Positions 16,509-27,174 of a stretch of 64,000 nt of DNA are shown piece by piece. The stretch is from contig JBHAEG010000021.1 of assembly GCA_041855445.1 (NCBI GenBank), positions 1 through 64,000 on the forward strand, in the 5' to 3' direction. Position 1 is the stretch's first letter. Every line of letters begins with the position of its first letter. This stretch comes from Faucicola sp041855445 (GTDB lineage: Bacteria; Pseudomonadota; Gammaproteobacteria; Pseudomonadales; Moraxellaceae). A program made the position numbers and the translations under genes. The notes beneath the pieces were generated by a model, which was given only the letters and a program-made list of their open reading frames with translations, had not been told where the DNA came from and ran no database searches.

Positions 16509-18743
16509 TCATAAATTTTTATTTTTTCTGCGTTTGCCTCGTTGGTTTATTTTACTTTTATTGACTTGGGCAACAAAGTCAAAATCGATTTGTTGTGTAT
16601 CCATGTTTACCCCAGCGACTTTAACTTTTAATGTATCGCCCAAACCAAATAGCTCACCAGAGTTTTCACCAACTAATTGTTGAGCTTCATCATTGTATGT
16701 ATAATAATCAAAGCCAAGATTAGAAATGTGAATTAAGCCATCAATAAATAAATCAGTCAAAGTCACAAATAGTCCAAAATTGGTGACGGTGGTGACGGTA
16801 GCAAGAAACTGTTCACCAATATGATGTTGCATATAATGACACTTAAGCCACTGTTCAACAAAGCGAGAGGCTTCATCGGCTCGGCGTTCAGTCATTGACG
16901 TTTGTTCGCCTGCCTGTTCTAAATTCCAATCCATGACGGGCAATTTTTGATGAGTGACTTTAGCCTTGATTGCTCGATGTAGCATTAAATCAGGATAACG
17001 GCGAATTGGCGAAGTAAAATGACTATATTCTTCATATGCTAAGCCAAAATGTCCGATATTTGTTGGTGAATAGTTTGCTTGCATCATTGAACGTAACAAC
17101 ATGCTATGAATACTTAATACATCGGGACGGTCACGAGTCGCCTCAATAATTCGTTGATAATCGGCTTGCGTTGGGTTTTCTTGTGGAAAATCTAAACCTA
17201 AATGTTTAACAAACTCGCTAACTTTAGTCGTACGTTCAGCATCAGGGGCATCATGATTGCGATACAGTACAGGTAAATCATGTTTTAAGGCAAAATTTGC
17301 TGTACAAGTATTGGCTAATAACATACATTCTTCGATTAATTTGTGAGAAATTCCCCGAGTTCTTGGGATAATCTCGCTAATGTTGCCTGTTTCATCAAAT
17401 TTAATATAGGTTTCTGTGGTTTCAAATTCCATTGCATAGCGTTCTTCTCGTTTTTTTGCCATCAGCTGATATAAGTCATACAACACATCAATAGATTTTT
17501 TAACAGCTTTGTTTTGACTGAGGCTATCTGGAATTGGATTTTTTGGGGTTTCGCCTTGTTGTTGTGCAAAATAGTCATTGACTTGATTATAAGTTAAACG
17601 GGCTTGTGAGTGCATCACACTTGGATAAAATTCATAACTTGTCACCCTGCCTGCCCGAGAAATTAGCATATCTGCCACCATACACAAACGGTCAATATGT
17701 GGATTGAGTGAACATAATCCGTTTGATAACACTTCAGGTAACATGGGTACCACAAAATGCGGAAAATAAACCGAAGTACCTCGTTGATAGGCCTCTTGGT
17801 CTAAAGGAGAATTAGCAGTCACATAATGGCTAACATCGGCAATTGCGACAACTAATCGATAACCGCCACCCCGCCGTTTTTCGGCATACACTGCATCATC
17901 GAAATCTCGAGAGTCTTCACCGTCAATTGTTACTAATGGCAATTCTCGTAAGTCAATTCTTCCTTGAAAATCTTTAGCAGTTGGCTCTTGATAGCGATTG
18001 GCTTGTTCTAAGGCTGATTGGCTAAATTCATGTGGAATATCATAATTTAGCAATGTGGTTTTAATAATTAATTCTCGGTCATTGTCGTTAGTTAAACTTT
18101 CAACGATTTTTCCTGTAGCAAATTCATGTTGATTGGGGTAATCAATGATATCAACTTTGACAGGGTCGCCCAGTTTAATTTGCATATCATTGACATTATC
18201 ATCAGTGACCGTGATAGGTTGATGAGCATTTGGGCTGGTTAATTCTACAAAGTAGCCTTCATCATCTTTGTTAAGTTTACCAATATATTGCGGGTGGGCA
18301 TGTTGAATAACTTGTAAAATTCGCCCGTTCATACGTCCACGTTGGTCAGTGGTGGTGGCAGTGGCTTTGACTGTATCACCATGAAATACCCAACGCATTT
18401 CGGTATCTGGTAAATATAAATCGGGCATATCTTCAAGTATAACAAATCCATAGCCTTTGGCATGAGCAGAAATAGTGCCAATCACTTCTGGATTTTTTGG
18501 GACAGGTTGATAAACTTTTGGCGTGCCAAAGCGTAAAATTTCACCATCTCGAACCATTGCTTTTAAACGATGTCCTAATGCGTCAAATTGTTGTTCATCT
18601 GTAATATTAAAAATTTCAGCAAGTTGTTTTTGAGTAATTTTGGGCTGAGAGGTCAAAGTTTGTAAAATTAAGGTACGACTAGGAATAGGATTGTCGTATT
18701 TTTGGGCTTCTTCAATTGCGTTTGGGTCTTGCCATTGCTTCAT
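16509..18743 (-). CDS. rnr: Exoribonuclease RNase R
   Basis: Processive 3'-5' exoribonuclease that degrades structured RNA and takes part in rRNA and tRNA quality control. Domain order: N-terminal winged helix (about 10-75), cold-shock domains (about 85-240), RNB catalytic domain with TIDGEDSRDFDDAVYAE holding the metal-binding Asp residues (about 275-290), an S1 domain (about 640-720, NFGLFVTLTDLFIDGLIHIS) and a basic tail KINQRGKRRKNKNL. The tail and length (744 residues) favour RNase R over RNase II. The frame extends to 18794, but ATG 18743 starts the conserved MKQWQDPNA. Confidence 0.94.
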   Translation of the reverse strand: MKQWQDPNAIEEAQKYDNPIPSRTLILQTLTSQPKITQKQLAEIFNITDEQQFDALGHRLKAMVRDGEILRFGTPKVYQPVPKNPEVIGTISAHAKGYGFVILEDMPDLYLPDTEMRWVFHGDTVKATATTTDQRGRMNGRILQVIQHAHPQYIGKLNKDDEGYFVELTSPNAHQPITVTDDNVNDMQIKLGDPVKVDIIDYPNQHEFATGKIVESLTNDNDRELIIKTTLLNYDIPHEFSQSALEQANRYQEPTAKDFQGRIDLRELPLVTIDGEDSRDFDDAVYAEKRRGGGYRLVVAIADVSHYVTANSPLDQEAYQRGTSVYFPHFVVPMLPEVLSNGLCSLNPHIDRLCMVADMLISRAGRVTSYEFYPSVMHSQARLTYNQVNDYFAQQQGETPKNPIPDSLSQNKAVKKSIDVLYDLYQLMAKKREERYAMEFETTETYIKFDETGNISEIIPRTRGISHKLIEECMLLANTCTANFALKHDLPVLYRNHDAPDAERTTKVSEFVKHLGLDFPQENPTQADYQRIIEATRDRPDVLSIHSMLLRSMMQANYSPTNIGHFGLAYEEYSHFTSPIRRYPDLMLHRAIKAKVTHQKLPVMDWNLEQAGEQTSMTERRADEASRFVEQWLKCHYMQHHIGEQFLATVTTVTNFGLFVTLTDLFIDGLIHISNLGFDYYTYNDEAQQLVGENSGELFGLGDTLKVKVAGVNMDTQQIDFDFVAQVNKSKINQRGKRRKNKNL

Positions 18744-18782
18744 AGTTATCGTCTTTTGCGTAAAAAATTCATTTAGAAAAAT

Positions 18783-18811
18783 AAAACTAACCAAGTATAT
18801 TGATTAGTTTT
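18783..18811 (-). terminator. Probable terminator of telA
   Basis: On the minus strand AAAACTAA and TTAGTTTT form an 8-bp stem around a loop of about 13 nt, followed by ATTTTT. It lies about 37 nt past the telA stop and just upstream of the rnr start. Confidence 0.5.
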
Positions 18812-18848
18812 AACACATCATAACAGATTGTCAAAGTAGTTTATTGTA

Positions 18849-20081
18849 TCAAATCTTAACTTCACCTAGTGTTTTTTGCTCAATACTCAAATTTTTTGAC
18901 ATTTCTAATGCAGTTTTTTGGTTCGCTTTATCTAAATAGAGTTGAGCCTTATCAACTTCTTGGGTCAAAATATTCACCGTTTGTTTCATATTATCCAAGG
19001 CTTTGACCTTAAAGTTATCAATCGTATCCATCGTTTCATAAATGTTATTAAATGCTTTTTGTAATTTTTCTAATTCAATTGTGCTATTACTGGCTTGTTC
19101 ATGGATTTCGATAGATTGGCGTTTTAACATGGCTGAAGTCGCTTCAATCAAACTGCCTGTGGTTTTATTTAATGCGTTGATTTGGTCAAGTACTAACTTT
19201 TGATTGTTCAACGCCTGAGCGACCATAACTGCGGTGCGTAACGCTGAAACAGTGGTAGTTGTGGCTCTATCAACGCCTTTAATGAGTTCAAGATTATTTT
19301 TGCGTATCATATCCAAAGCAAGATAACCTTGAATATTTACTGCTAATTGGGTTAAAAAGTCTGTATTTTTTTGTCGAACATAAAATAACATTTCTTCTTT
19401 GATAATACGGGCTTTTTCTGGGTCGGTTGCCTCAAGTTCATAAATTTTTGCCTCAAGACTTTCATCGATTTTTTTACCAACGTAGATATATTGACGCAAT
19501 GACTGCATTAATGCCCACATATTGACTTTTTCTTGCTCAATGACGGCATTGTCTTTTAATAATTCATCTTTGCCATTGTATAAGCTTTCAATAATGGCAT
19601 TAATATGACTTTGTGATGACTCATAACGGCGAAAATAGTCTTGTGTCTTTTTGCCCATTGGAATGATGCCAAATAGTTTACGAGGGCTGGACATCATTCC
19701 TTGCTTACTTGGGTCAAGGTCTTCTATCACACCTCGCAATTCTGTCAAAGATTTAGCAATCGGTGAGCCATCAAATAAAGTTCTATCGACACTTTTGGCA
19801 GGACGCTCAAGCATTCGATTTGACATTTGGGCAGATGCTCGAATTTCTGCATTACCAAGCTGATGGATTTTATTGACTTTTTCATCAAATAAAGGGGTAT
19901 TCACAGGATTACTTAGCACTGATAATATAAACTCATTAACTTTTGCATCAAGTTCTGGTACTTTAGTTTGGTCAAGTCGAACCATTTTATCAGCTTCGTC
20001 TTGAGGCACAGCTGTAACGGGCGCAGGCGGTTCTAATGTAATAGCTGGTGTCGTTGGTTGTGGTGGAGTAAGTTCTTGCAT
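18849..20081 (-). CDS. telA: TelA-family toxic anion resistance protein
   Basis: A 410-residue TelA (tellurite-resistance-associated, KlaA-like) protein. It is mainly helical with long coiled-coil stretches (about 160-390) and carries the family core FGIIPMGKKTQDYFRRYESSQ (about 138-158) followed by IDAII-like and WALMQSLRQYIYVGKKID segments. The N-terminus is Pro/Thr-rich and probably disordered. Despite the name, the general role is thought to be envelope or phage/toxin stress and is not well defined. It is usually found with ter genes or a 5-bromo-4-chloroindolyl phosphate hydrolysis family gene; neither is next to it here. AGGATAATAT precedes the ATG. Confidence 0.88.
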   Translation of the reverse strand: MQELTPPQPTTPAITLEPPAPVTAVPQDEADKMVRLDQTKVPELDAKVNEFILSVLSNPVNTPLFDEKVNKIHQLGNAEIRASAQMSNRMLERPAKSVDRTLFDGSPIAKSLTELRGVIEDLDPSKQGMMSSPRKLFGIIPMGKKTQDYFRRYESSQSHINAIIESLYNGKDELLKDNAVIEQEKVNMWALMQSLRQYIYVGKKIDESLEAKIYELEATDPEKARIIKEEMLFYVRQKNTDFLTQLAVNIQGYLALDMIRKNNLELIKGVDRATTTTVSALRTAVMVAQALNNQKLVLDQINALNKTTGSLIEATSAMLKRQSIEIHEQASNSTIELEKLQKAFNNIYETMDTIDNFKVKALDNMKQTVNILTQEVDKAQLYLDKANQKTALEMSKNLSIEQKTLGEVKI

Positions 20082-20284
20082 ATATTATCCTTAAAACGTC
20101 ATCGTCATTATCAAAGTAATCATAAACTAAATTTTTAGTTAGTATTTATGGGTTTGTGTAAAAATTAACGTATCTTTATAATGAGTGTTTTTTTGTAGAA
20201 TTCAAGAGCGGGTTATGCTTGATAGTACAGATTAATGAATAAATGTCTAACACAGCCCACGCAAAAATTAACATAAAAACACGT

Positions 20285-20290
20285 TATAAT
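20285..20290 (+). promoter_or_regulatory. polA: Candidate -10 element for polA
   Basis: A perfect TATAAT lies 21 bases before ATG 20312. No good -35 is visible at the usual distance. If used, it places the transcription start close to that ATG and excludes the longer polA frame that begins at 20243. Confidence 0.4.
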
Positions 20291-20311
20291 ACAACTTTTA
20301 GTAAAAGTTTG

Positions 20312-23212
20312 ATGACCATGACCCCAACCGCTTTATTAGATATTCAATATATTGACCAACAACAACCGCCTTTTATTTTGGTTGATGGTTCTTATTATTT
20401 ATTTCGTACATTTCATGCTTTACCCACCATGACCACCACTAAAGGTTTGCATACTAATGCAATACGAGGCACACTCAATGCGTTAAAAAAACTAATAAAT
20501 CGCTATCAGCCTACCCATATGGTCGTTGCATTTGATACCAAAGAACCAACGTTTCGCCATGAATTATCTGAGTTTTATAAAGCCAATCGTCCTGAAATGC
20601 CAAATGAACTGGCTCAACAAATTCCCTATATTCATCAATTAATCAAAGTGTTAGGTATTCCACTGATAATGATTGATGGTTGGGAAGCTGATGATATTAT
20701 TGGCACATTGGCTCATAAAGCCTGCCTTGCAGGACATCATGTTGTCATCTCGACAGGTGATAAAGATATGTGTCAGCTGGTGAATAAGGCAATTATTTTA
20801 GAAGACAGCTTTACTGGAAAAATCACTGATGTGGCAGGTGTGCAGGAAAAATTTGGTATTGAGCCTCGGCAAATGATTGATTTTTTGACTTTAATGGGTG
20901 ATAGCTCCGATGGGATTAAAGGTATTACTGGTATTGGTAAAGTCAAAGCTAAACAACTATTAAATGAATTTGATAGTATTGATAATTTATTACAAAATTT
21001 AGATAAACTAAAAGGTAAGCTTAAACAAAACCTTGAAGAAAATCAACATGAAATCCCATTAAATCGTAAGCTGGCAACCATCGTTACAGATGTAGATATT
21101 GTGACGAATTGGCAAGATTTTCAAATCAATACCGACCCGACTGCATTTTTTACTGAACAAAAAGCATTATTTAGTGAATTGGAGTTTAAAGCTGAATTAG
21201 CATCGCTCTCTCACCCAAATCACCCTGCAAATGTTAAATTATTTTCTAAAAATTTTTCTGAAGTACAGAATAAGCCAGCAACGCTTAATCACACTTTTGA
21301 TGATAAAAATATCAATAATCACACTCAAGCTAATCAGCAAAACGATAACCAAACCGTTAAAACGCCTTTAGTAAAGCAATGGCGAACCATTCAAGAAATA
21401 GCAGAGTTTGACCAGCTAATTTTACAATTGCAAAACGCTCGTTATTTTGTGATTGATACTGAAACGACTTCGTTAAATTGGCAAAGAGCAAGTTTAGTTG
21501 GATTGGCATTTGCATTGCAGGCAGAGCAGGCGTTTTATATTCCGCTGGCTCATGTTGATGATTTTGGACAATTGTTACCTAATCAATTGCCATTAGAGAT
21601 GGTGTTGCAAAAATTAAAACCCATTTTGGAAAATCAACACATTGGAAAAATTGGACAACATTTAAAGTATGATGCCCATATTCTAAAAAAATATGATATA
21701 AATTTAAATATTTCTGCGAAGAACTGGGCGATGGATACCATGTTAGCAAGCTATGTCTGGAATACAGTTGCTACCTCACATAGTATGGATAGTTTAGCTC
21801 AATATTATTTAAATAAATCAACGATTACTTTTGAAACAGTAGCTGGCAAAGGGGCAAAACAAATTAGTTTTGATAAAGTATCAATAAATATTGCCAGTGA
21901 TTATGCCTGTGAAGATGCAGATATTACCTTTCAATTATTTGATTATTTTAAAGATAAACTGAATGAAAATGATAAAAAATTATTACATGAATTAGAAATT
22001 CCTATTGCTCAAATTTTAACTCAAATGGAGAATGATGGCATATTAATTCAACGTGAATTTTTAACGGAATTATCTGTACAATTTGATGAACAAATTCAAC
22101 AATTAGAACAACTTGCTCACCAGCAGGCAGGCGAGGTGTTTAATCTTGCCAGCCCAAAACAGCTTGGCGAAATTTTATTTGAAAAATTAAAATTAGATGG
22201 TGGTAAAAAAACCAAAACTGGGCAGTATTCGACCAGTGAAATGGTTTTAGCGAAAATTAATCATGAAATTATTGATACTATTTTAGAATATCGTAGTTTA
22301 TCAAAACTAAAAAGTACTTATACTGATGCATTAAATCAAGTCGCTGATGTGAATAATCGGGTACATACCAGTTATCATCAGGCTTTGACCAGTACAGGTA
22401 GGCTATCTTCTGTTGAGCCAAATTTACAAAATATTCCTATTCGTAGTAAAACAGGTCGATTAATTCGTCAGGCATTTATTGCACCAGCAGGGCGAGTGAT
22501 TATGTCAGCAGATTATTCACAAATTGAGTTACGCTTGATGGCTCATTTTGCTAAAGACCCAATATTAATTGAGGCGTTTAATCAAGGGCATGATATTCAT
22601 CGAGCGACTGCCAGCGAGGTGTTAGCAAAGCCTTTTGACCAAGTGACTACTGAAGAGCGTAGACGGGCAAAAGCAATTAATTTTGGTTTGTTATATGGTA
22701 TGAGTGAGTTTGGCTTGGCAAAACAATTACAACTGTCTAAGGAAGAAGCTCAACAATATATTCAACAATATTTTTCTAAATATCCGAATGTAAAAAATTA
22801 TATGCAAAATATTCGGAAAGTTGCTTATGAACAAGGTTATGTTGAAACGATTTTGGGACGAAAACTGCATACTCCAGATTTGCATAATAGTAATCGAATG
22901 ATTAGGCAGGCAAGTGAGCGGGCAGCCATCAATGCACCATTACAAGGCAGTGCATCCGATATTATCAAACTTGCGATGATTGCTGTTGATGAGATTTTAC
23001 CTAAACAGTCGGCAAAAATGTTGTTACAAGTCCATGATGAGCTAGTGTTTGAGGTAGATAGTGAACAAGTCGAGCCAATCGCTCAGCTGATTAAAACAGC
23101 GATGCAACAAGTTTTAACACATACTGCCAAACAAAAAGGCTGGCAGGTAGATTTTGCAGTGCCATTGGTGGTTGATGTTGGTATTGGTGAAAATTGGGAT
23201 AAAGCCCATTGA
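20312..23212 (+). CDS. polA: DNA polymerase I
   Basis: Repair and Okazaki-fragment-processing polymerase with three activities. Domain order: 5'-3' nuclease (about 15-300; LVDGSYYLFR, GWEADDIIGTLA, GDSSDGIKGITGIG), 3'-5' proofreading exonuclease (about 365-550) and the polymerase domain (about 580-960) with SADYSQIELRLMAHF (about 733), RRRAKAINFGLLYGMS and QVHDELVFE (about 907). DTETTSL retains the exonuclease Asp and Glu, so proofreading should be active. A poorly conserved polar insert (about 310-350, Asn/Gln-rich) joins the first two domains. Start 20312 is chosen over 20243 because the extra residues are not family-like and overlap a TATAAT. Confidence 0.95.
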   Translation: MTMTPTALLDIQYIDQQQPPFILVDGSYYLFRTFHALPTMTTTKGLHTNAIRGTLNALKKLINRYQPTHMVVAFDTKEPTFRHELSEFYKANRPEMPNELAQQIPYIHQLIKVLGIPLIMIDGWEADDIIGTLAHKACLAGHHVVISTGDKDMCQLVNKAIILEDSFTGKITDVAGVQEKFGIEPRQMIDFLTLMGDSSDGIKGITGIGKVKAKQLLNEFDSIDNLLQNLDKLKGKLKQNLEENQHEIPLNRKLATIVTDVDIVTNWQDFQINTDPTAFFTEQKALFSELEFKAELASLSHPNHPANVKLFSKNFSEVQNKPATLNHTFDDKNINNHTQANQQNDNQTVKTPLVKQWRTIQEIAEFDQLILQLQNARYFVIDTETTSLNWQRASLVGLAFALQAEQAFYIPLAHVDDFGQLLPNQLPLEMVLQKLKPILENQHIGKIGQHLKYDAHILKKYDINLNISAKNWAMDTMLASYVWNTVATSHSMDSLAQYYLNKSTITFETVAGKGAKQISFDKVSINIASDYACEDADITFQLFDYFKDKLNENDKKLLHELEIPIAQILTQMENDGILIQREFLTELSVQFDEQIQQLEQLAHQQAGEVFNLASPKQLGEILFEKLKLDGGKKTKTGQYSTSEMVLAKINHEIIDTILEYRSLSKLKSTYTDALNQVADVNNRVHTSYHQALTSTGRLSSVEPNLQNIPIRSKTGRLIRQAFIAPAGRVIMSADYSQIELRLMAHFAKDPILIEAFNQGHDIHRATASEVLAKPFDQVTTEERRRAKAINFGLLYGMSEFGLAKQLQLSKEEAQQYIQQYFSKYPNVKNYMQNIRKVAYEQGYVETILGRKLHTPDLHNSNRMIRQASERAAINAPLQGSASDIIKLAMIAVDEILPKQSAKMLLQVHDELVFEVDSEQVEPIAQLIKTAMQQVLTHTAKQKGWQVDFAVPLVVDVGIGENWDKAH

Positions 23213-23311
23213 TAAATAGGCATTGTGAAAAAACTACATAATCAACACAAGTTGTTAATGTCTGTGAAAATGAAGTTTGCTATTCTAAGCAATTTTACGG
23301 AGTATCTTCTG

Positions 23312-23839
23312 ATGACAAATCTTTTCACTGGAAAAATTGCACAAGCAAGTTTATTGATGTTCGCAGTTACAGGTAGTGCAGTTGCGGTACTGCCAGCGGT
23401 TGATGTGAGTCAAGCTATCAACGCCACTGCGACTGTTGATGAAAAAATTCGTAGTCAAATTACGGCATCTATTGTAGCAAAAAATGCTCAAGGTCAAGAA
23501 GTTTTACAGCCAGTCAATGCACAAACCAAGCTTGAAACAGGTAATATTCTTGAATATCATGGCTATATTACCAATAATAGCCCTGAACGCATTCGTAATA
23601 TGAAAGTTACTTTTAGCATTCCAGACAATATGGAATTGCTGAATTTAGTGGATATTTCACCAATACACCCACAAGGTAGCATCGATGGCAAAGCGTTTCA
23701 TTATATGCCAATTCGTGTGCAAATTGGCGGTGTTTCCCAAGAGTTGCCATTAAAATATTACAAAGCTATTCAATGGGAGGTAAAAGGTCTGGGCTTGAAC
23801 GAAGTTGCACTGGTGAAATATCGTGTCAAAGTGAAATAA
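23312..23839 (+). CDS. Secreted DUF11-like protein, unknown function
   Basis: A predicted 175-residue exported protein. From ATG 23312 (ACGGAG upstream) it has a signal peptide rich in Ala/Val ending near AVAVLPAVDVSQA, then a beta-rich domain (about 75-175) with LEYHGYITNNSPERIRNMKVTFSIPDN, the style of the Ig-like DUF11 repeat family found in surface and cell-wall proteins. It is open upstream to a GTG at 23225, but that would bury the signal peptide. It follows polA by about 100 nt and converges on the patatin gene. Specific function unknown. Confidence 0.65.
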   Translation: MTNLFTGKIAQASLLMFAVTGSAVAVLPAVDVSQAINATATVDEKIRSQITASIVAKNAQGQEVLQPVNAQTKLETGNILEYHGYITNNSPERIRNMKVTFSIPDNMELLNLVDISPIHPQGSIDGKAFHYMPIRVQIGGVSQELPLKYYKAIQWEVKGLGLNEVALVKYRVKVK

Positions 23840-23857
23840 CTGTGCCTGAATTATCTA

Positions 23858-24769
23858 TCATTTAGTTGATGACGTTGGCAAAGATTGTGTTTTTTGAAAA
23901 TCAATAATTTTTTGTTTAATTTCCGCAATTTTTGCTGACGTTGCCTTTTCTCCCATTTCAATAGTTTCTTCTCGATGCACCATGTTAGTTGTACCAATAT
24001 GCCCAACTTCAGGCTTGATTATCACATCGGCTAACTTCAGTTCTGCTTGTTGGTTTTTTGGGAAGGCATTAAAATTTTTATCTAATAACGCCCAAAAATC
24101 TAAATTTGTTTGATTTTTTGCAGGTGACGAAACATCAACGGCAATGACAATATCCGCTCCCATATTTTTTGCTGTTTGTACAGGTACAAGGCTGGTTAGT
24201 CCACCATCTGCATATCGCCGATTGTTAATTCGTGGAGGAATAAAGATGTTGCGAATACTGCTAGATGCCTGAACCGCAAGTCCCGTATCGCCTTTATCAA
24301 ATACGACCTTTTCATTGTTTGTTAAATCAGTGGCAACACAGGCGAATTTTATCGGTAGTTGTTCAATTTTTTTCCCATTGACTTGACTGTTTATCCAATT
24401 TCTTAATTTAATACCTTCGATAAACCCTTGTTTACTAATAGTAACATCTAATAACTCGTCATTTGTGACTGATGTTGCAATGAGTTCTAATTGTTCAGGG
24501 GTTTTTCCGCTGGCATATAAGCTCCCAACTAAACTCCCAGAGCTTGTACCAGTGATGATATGAGGCTTAATACCATTTGCTTCCAACGCCTTGATAACGC
24601 CAACATGAGCAAAACCTTTTGCACCGCCACCGCCTAAGACTAGAGCAATTTGTGGTCGTGGGGTTGGTTGAGTATTTTGGATAGTAGAAGATTGAGAAGT
24701 TGCTGTTGTGCTACAGCCTGTTATCACGATACTACTCATCATCACTGTAAAATATGATATAAAACGCAT
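23858..24769 (-). CDS. Patatin-like phospholipase lipoprotein (RssA/NTE type)
   Basis: Predicted lipid-anchored serine hydrolase of the patatin family. The 303-residue protein starts with a signal peptide and lipobox VITGC (Cys about 19). The catalytic machinery is intact: oxyanion loop GGGGAKGFAHVGV (about 47-59), nucleophile Ser in GTSSGS (about 77-82), and the Asp of the dyad in YADGGLTS (about 195). The target lipid is not predictable. Similar lipoproteins occur beside housekeeping genes in Moraxellaceae. Transcribed towards the DUF11-like gene with only 18 nt between the stops. Confidence 0.85.
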   Translation of the reverse strand: MRFISYFTVMMSSIVITGCSTTATSQSSTIQNTQPTPRPQIALVLGGGGAKGFAHVGVIKALEANGIKPHIITGTSSGSLVGSLYASGKTPEQLELIATSVTNDELLDVTISKQGFIEGIKLRNWINSQVNGKKIEQLPIKFACVATDLTNNEKVVFDKGDTGLAVQASSSIRNIFIPPRINNRRYADGGLTSLVPVQTAKNMGADIVIAVDVSSPAKNQTNLDFWALLDKNFNAFPKNQQAELKLADVIIKPEVGHIGTTNMVHREETIEMGEKATSAKIAEIKQKIIDFQKTQSLPTSSTK

Positions 24770-24873
24770 GACTTATTCCATCAAATAATGAATAAATGAA
24801 TTTTAGCATTTATTTTTAGTAAAAAATGGCATAATATCAATAAAATCAACTAACTTATTAAAGTGTTACATTC

Positions 24874-27042
24874 ATGATGATAAATGCAACAAATTTGCCA
24901 GATGTTTTTAATTATCCAGTGACAGCTTTGTCGGGTGTCGGTAGTAAAATTGCAGAACAGCTTCAACAATTGGAAATAGAGCGGTTATTTGATTTATTGT
25001 TACATTTACCCAAAGATTATCAAGACCGTAGTCGAATTGTGCCAATGAATATGGTAGCACATGGGCAATCGTGTTTATTGCAAGGGGTGATTAGCTATGT
25101 TGATAATAAAAAATCAGGCATGAGTGTCATTGTCAAAGACCATACAGGGCAAATTATTTTACGATTTTTCAATGTGTATCGTGGCTTAGTACAAACGATG
25201 CAAGTAGGAACAATGTTGCGAATTTTTGGTGAAGTGATTATCAACCAATATGGCACTCAGATTGCTCACCCTGAATATGAAATCGTCACAGCAAATCAGC
25301 CTTTTTCTAATCCTGCACTCATTCCGATTTATCCAAGTGTTAAAGGATTGCATCAAAATAAAATTCGTAGCTTAATCAAACAAGCAATTAGTGTAGTTAC
25401 TCAGCATCAAACCTCTTTAGTCAATATTGTGACGGATAATGACTGGCAAAATGCTATCACAACCATCAGTAAACAATTTCCACAGCTTAAAGCTGTTAAA
25501 AATCCATTTGCAGAATTTGGCTTTATTGAAGCGATTAGTTTTATTCATCAACCGCCAATTTACACTAATATCCAACAACAGCAAGCGTTATTAGATGCAC
25601 TAAAAAATCGTAGTCATACGACTTGTCAGCGATTAATCATTGAAGAAATGACCGCCAATCAGCTGAGTTTATTATATCGTAAACAACAATTACACCAGCA
25701 CAAAGCCCCACGTTGTGACTCACAAAGCCCTTTAGCTGAACAGTTATTAAGAAATTTACCATTTTCTCCGACCAATGCCCAACAACGAGTTGTTCATGAA
25801 ATTGTTAAAGATTTATCAAGCTCTGTGCCAATGTTGCGGTTAATACAAGGTGATGTTGGTTCTGGAAAAACGTTAGTTGCTGGATTATCAGCGTGTTATG
25901 CGTTAGATAGTGGCTGGCAAGTGGCAATTATGGCACCGACCGAAATTTTAGCAGAGCAACATTATATTAATTTTCAACAGTGGTTTAAGCCGTTAAACAT
26001 TGGTGTGGGTTGGCTCGTTGGTAAACAGACCGCAAAAGAACGAGAAAAAGCATTAATTGCTATTCAAGAAAATCAAGTACAAATCATTGTTGGTACTCAT
26101 GCGTTATTTCAAGAAAATGTCAATTTTGCTAAATTAGGTTTAGTCATTATTGATGAGCAACATCGATTTGGCGTAGAACAACGTATGGCATTGGTAGATA
26201 AAGGCTTAGCACATACCACGCCTCATCAATTAATTATGACAGCAACGCCAATCCCTCGTACCCTTGCCATGAGTGTCTTTGGTGACATGGATACGTCAAT
26301 TATTGATGAACTTCCGCCCAATCGTACCCCTATTACGACAGTTGCGATTAGTCGTGACCGCCGAGATGCCGTCATAGAACGTATCGCTGTCAATTGCCAA
26401 CAAGGAAAGCAAGCGTATTGGGTCTGTCCTTTGGTTGAAGAAACGACAACCCTTGATGTTCAGTCCGCTGAAGAAACATTTAATGATTTATCCAGTCGAT
26501 TAACCATTCAAATTGGACTCGTTCATGGTAAAATGAAGCCTTCACAAAAACAACAAATGATGCAAGATTTTAAGGCAGGAAAAATATCATTATTAATCGC
26601 TACAACGGTGATAGAAGTAGGCGTTGATGTGCCTAATGCCTCATTGATGGTGATTGAAAATGCTGAACGGCTAGGATTATCTCAACTACATCAATTGCGT
26701 GGGCGAGTTGGGCGAGGTTCAGAAAAAAGTTTTTGTGTTTTACTTTATCAAACGCCATTATCAGATATTGGCATTGAACGATTAAACGTATTAGAAAATA
26801 GTACTGACGGATTTGTCATTGCTCAAAAAGACCTTGAGTTACGAGGGGCAGGAGAATTACTTGGAAAACGCCAAACAGGGAATATAGGCTACTATATAGG
26901 AGATTTACAACGAGATGAAACATTATTAATGATTGCTCAAAAGCTTGCACGTCATTTAATCACTCAGCCTAGCCATCAGGCACACATTCAACAGCTAATT
27001 AACCGATGGACACCTGAAGCGATTAAATACATAAACGTATAA
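24874..27042 (+). CDS. recG: ATP-dependent DNA helicase RecG
   Basis: Branch-migrating helicase that remodels stalled forks, Holliday junctions and R-loops. The 722-residue protein has an N-terminal wedge/OB domain (about 60-150), then superfamily 2 motor domains with Walker A GDVGSGKTLVAG (about 327), Walker B DEQH (about 427), TATPIPRTLAM (about 450), and motif VI HQLRGRVGRGSEKS (about 607). The C-terminal TRG region is present. Full length. Two adjacent ATGs open the frame; the first is used. Confidence 0.94.
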   Translation: MMINATNLPDVFNYPVTALSGVGSKIAEQLQQLEIERLFDLLLHLPKDYQDRSRIVPMNMVAHGQSCLLQGVISYVDNKKSGMSVIVKDHTGQIILRFFNVYRGLVQTMQVGTMLRIFGEVIINQYGTQIAHPEYEIVTANQPFSNPALIPIYPSVKGLHQNKIRSLIKQAISVVTQHQTSLVNIVTDNDWQNAITTISKQFPQLKAVKNPFAEFGFIEAISFIHQPPIYTNIQQQQALLDALKNRSHTTCQRLIIEEMTANQLSLLYRKQQLHQHKAPRCDSQSPLAEQLLRNLPFSPTNAQQRVVHEIVKDLSSSVPMLRLIQGDVGSGKTLVAGLSACYALDSGWQVAIMAPTEILAEQHYINFQQWFKPLNIGVGWLVGKQTAKEREKALIAIQENQVQIIVGTHALFQENVNFAKLGLVIIDEQHRFGVEQRMALVDKGLAHTTPHQLIMTATPIPRTLAMSVFGDMDTSIIDELPPNRTPITTVAISRDRRDAVIERIAVNCQQGKQAYWVCPLVEETTTLDVQSAEETFNDLSSRLTIQIGLVHGKMKPSQKQQMMQDFKAGKISLLIATTVIEVGVDVPNASLMVIENAERLGLSQLHQLRGRVGRGSEKSFCVLLYQTPLSDIGIERLNVLENSTDGFVIAQKDLELRGAGELLGKRQTGNIGYYIGDLQRDETLLMIAQKLARHLITQPSHQAHIQQLINRWTPEAIKYINV

Positions 27043-27174
27043 AATATATAATATGTATAAATTAATTATCATTTAGATAAACTGCGATTTTATCAGATGA
27101 ACTCACTTTTCATTGCTGTATTATTATGAAAAATATTCACTTACTAAAATTAGCTAAACTAAAGGAAAATAGCC

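Noticed and set aside
20243..20311. Longer polA start
   Set aside because: A TATAAT lies inside that stretch and the residues are not polymerase-like.
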